Both the position numbers and the translations under genes were made by a program. Positions 62,929 through 64,000 of a DNA stretch of 64,000 nt are shown here, piece by piece (the stretch's first letter is position 1; each line of letters starts with the position of its first letter). Location of the stretch: NCBI RefSeq assembly GCF_017848315.1, contig NZ_JAFKEC010000008.1, positions 80,477 through 144,476 on the forward strand, in the 5' to 3' direction. Source of the stretch: Pseudomonas palmensis. Lineage in GTDB: Bacteria; Pseudomonadota; Gammaproteobacteria; Pseudomonadales; Pseudomonadaceae. The notes under the pieces are model-generated. The model was not told the origin of the DNA. It made no database searches and saw nothing but the letters and a program-made list of their open reading frames with translations.

Positions 62929-63621
62929 ATGAGCATAGTTCGCACAGCATTGCCTCTGGTTCTGCTAACCAGCGTATTGACTGGTTGTGCAGGTTTGCAA
63001 AAAACCGACTGGCCGAAGTGTGCCGCCGTCGGGGGCGTTGGCGGTGCCGCCCTGGGCGCCATCGAAAGCTCCAGCTGGGCCGGCTGGGGCGCGCTGCTCG
63101 GCGGCGGCCTGGCGGCCGGTTACTGCTGGGCCCATGGCGACGGCGACGAAGACGGTGATGGCGTACCGGACAGCCGTGACAAGTGCCCGGGCACCCCGCG
63201 TGGCGTTCAGGTCGATGCCAACGGCTGCCCGCCGGAGCCGGTCGCGGTGGTCGAGGAAGTCGTGGTGGTCAAGGAAGAGGTCATCGTGATCCGCGATGTG
63301 CTGTTCGAGTTCGACTCGGCCAGGCTCACCACGGCCGACAAACTGCGCCTGGACAAGATCGCCACGCGCCTCAAGGCCGAAGCCCCGAGCGCACGCCTGA
63401 GCGTCACCGGGCACACCGACAGCCGCGGCAGCGATGCCTACAACCAGAAACTCTCGGAGCGCCGCGCCCATTCGGTGACCGACTACCTGGTCGAGAGCGG
63501 CATTGCGCGCAGCAGTTTCGTTTCGGTGCAGGGTGCCGGTGAAACCCAGCCGGTGGCAGACAACAACACCGCCGACGGACGCGCGATGAACCGCCGCGTG
63601 GAAATTCGCATCGATCGCTGA
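62929..63621 (+). CDS. OmpA-family lipoprotein with calcium-binding repeat
   Basis: 230 residues. Lipobox LTGC at about 17-20, then a short glycine-rich region (GGVGGAALGAIESSSWAGWGALLGGGLAAG), one thrombospondin type-3-like repeat (DGDEDGDGVPDSRDKCPGTP) that would bind Ca2+, and a C-terminal OmpA/Pal peptidoglycan-binding domain with VLFEFDSARLT, VTGHTDSRGSDAYNQ and MNRRVEIRI. It tethers the outer membrane to the cell wall. The gene at 63712 is its paralogue, with near-identical architecture as far as it can be read. Confidence 0.92.
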   Translation: MSIVRTALPLVLLTSVLTGCAGLQKTDWPKCAAVGGVGGAALGAIESSSWAGWGALLGGGLAAGYCWAHGDGDEDGDGVPDSRDKCPGTPRGVQVDANGCPPEPVAVVEEVVVVKEEVIVIRDVLFEFDSARLTTADKLRLDKIATRLKAEAPSARLSVTGHTDSRGSDAYNQKLSERRAHSVTDYLVESGIARSSFVSVQGAGETQPVADNNTADGRAMNRRVEIRIDR

Positions 63622-63660
63622 AGCCCTTGCGCCCCGCGGCTTGTGAAGTGTCGCGGGCGC

Positions 63661-63711
63661 GTCTTTACTCCTGTGTGACCGGTACTGGCCGGTGACACAG
63701 GAGCATTCCCC
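63661..63711 (+). promoter_or_regulatory. Hairpin that sequesters the ribosome-binding site of the second OmpA gene
   Basis: CTCCTGTGTGACCGG (63668-63682) pairs with CCGGTGACACAGGAG (63689-63703) as a 15-bp stem with one mismatch and a 6-nt loop. The distal arm ends in AGGAG, the ribosome-binding site of the ATG at 63712. The GTCTTTACTCC block (63661-63671) is shared with the preceding leader. Confidence 0.65.
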
Positions 63712-64000
63712 ATGAATGTAATCACCAAGGCTGCGCTGCCCGTGCTCGTGGTCGCCAGCCTGCTGTCCGGTTGCGCCACCCACAGCGATGGCAGCGCCCC
63801 GTTGAACCAAAGAACCTGGCCCCTATGCAGCCTGCTGGGCGGCGCCGTGGGTGGCGGCCTGGGCGCCATCGAAAGCTCTGCCTGGGCCGGTGGCGGCGCG
63901 GCGCTGGGTGCCATCGCCGGTGGCCTGATCTGCTTTGCCCAGGACGGTGACGAAGACGGCGATGGCGTGTTCGACCGCCGCGACCGCTGCCCCGATACCC
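63712..64000 (+). CDS. OmpA-family lipoprotein, second copy (C-terminus beyond window)
   Basis: Only the first 96 codons lie in the window. Start MNVITKAALPVLVVASLLSGC, a lipoprotein signal with lipobox LSGC near residue 21, followed by LGGAVGGGLGAIESSAWAGGG and DGDEDGDGVFDRRDRCPDT, which aligns with the first copy: glycine-rich segment and a calcium-binding type-3 repeat. An OmpA domain is expected past the edge. The tandem arrangement suggests duplication. Confidence 0.88.
   Translation, partial: MNVITKAALPVLVVASLLSGCATHSDGSAPLNQRTWPLCSLLGGAVGGGLGAIESSAWAGGGAALGAIAGGLICFAQDGDEDGDGVFDRRDRCPDT

Overview
The window is GC-rich gamma-proteobacterial chromosome and reads as the Pseudomonas putida group. 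The evidence is the combination and order of genes (lhr, metR, AauRS-GltIJKL, the glp regulon, argF, bfr-bfd, rnt-pyrC-motY-argG, rnf-nth, metG-mrp, csp-dcd), Pseudomonas-type TGTCGC-N8-AA ArgR sites, and many 'GGAGCCGGCCTTGCCGGCGAA'-type REP palindromes between genes. No rRNA, tRNA, CRISPR array, prophage or insertion sequence was seen. Both edges cut a gene: an FMN-binding glutamate synthase family protein on the left and an OmpA-family lipoprotein on the right.

Layout. 1-9 kb: glutamate synthase-like protein, full-length Lhr helicase, Nudix hydrolase plus LysE exporter, MetR and a secreted alpha/beta hydrolase. 9-16 kb: GlpM, then an acidic amino acid uptake unit in which the sensor-regulator pair AauS/AauR follows its ABC transporter GltIJKL; a -24/-12 promoter and an AauR-type upstream site lie in front of gltI. 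16-21.5 kb: glycerol catabolism (glpF, glpK, glpR, glpD) with candidate GlpR operators. 21.5-34 kb: housekeeping and redox genes (ybaK, PhzF-like isomerase, ABC ATPase with argF, molybdopterin oxidoreductase, grxD, bfr, bfd, peroxiredoxin, rnt, pyrC, motY, argG). 34.1-35.8 kb: an AT-richer patch with a two-TM unknown protein and an orphan NarL-type regulator. 35.8-45.3 kb: an Rnf-type electron-transport operon (rnfA, B, D, G, E, then nth) with no rnfC, then metG, mrp, a cold-shock protein and dcd.

45.3-55.5 kb holds the four-enzyme nucleic-acid repair set known from P. putida (PdeM phosphoesterase, Lhr-Core helicase, ATP-dependent ligase, metallo-beta-lactamase exonuclease). Here it is split into two halves by a same-strand, five-gene basic amino acid ABC transporter operon that has its own sigma-54 promoter. 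55.6-64 kb: a pentaheme cytochrome that looks like an ADH-type triheme subunit fused to a TsdA-like diheme domain, a penicillin-acylase-family lipoprotein, a GST, a group of small SEC-C/YchJ/LEA14 genes, and two tandem OmpA lipoproteins whose leaders share an anti-Shine-Dalgarno element.

The points most worth a second look are the split repair cassette, the RnfC-less Rnf operon with an RnfC-like tail on RnfB, the cytochrome fusion, and the hairpin that covers the ribosome-binding site of the last gene.
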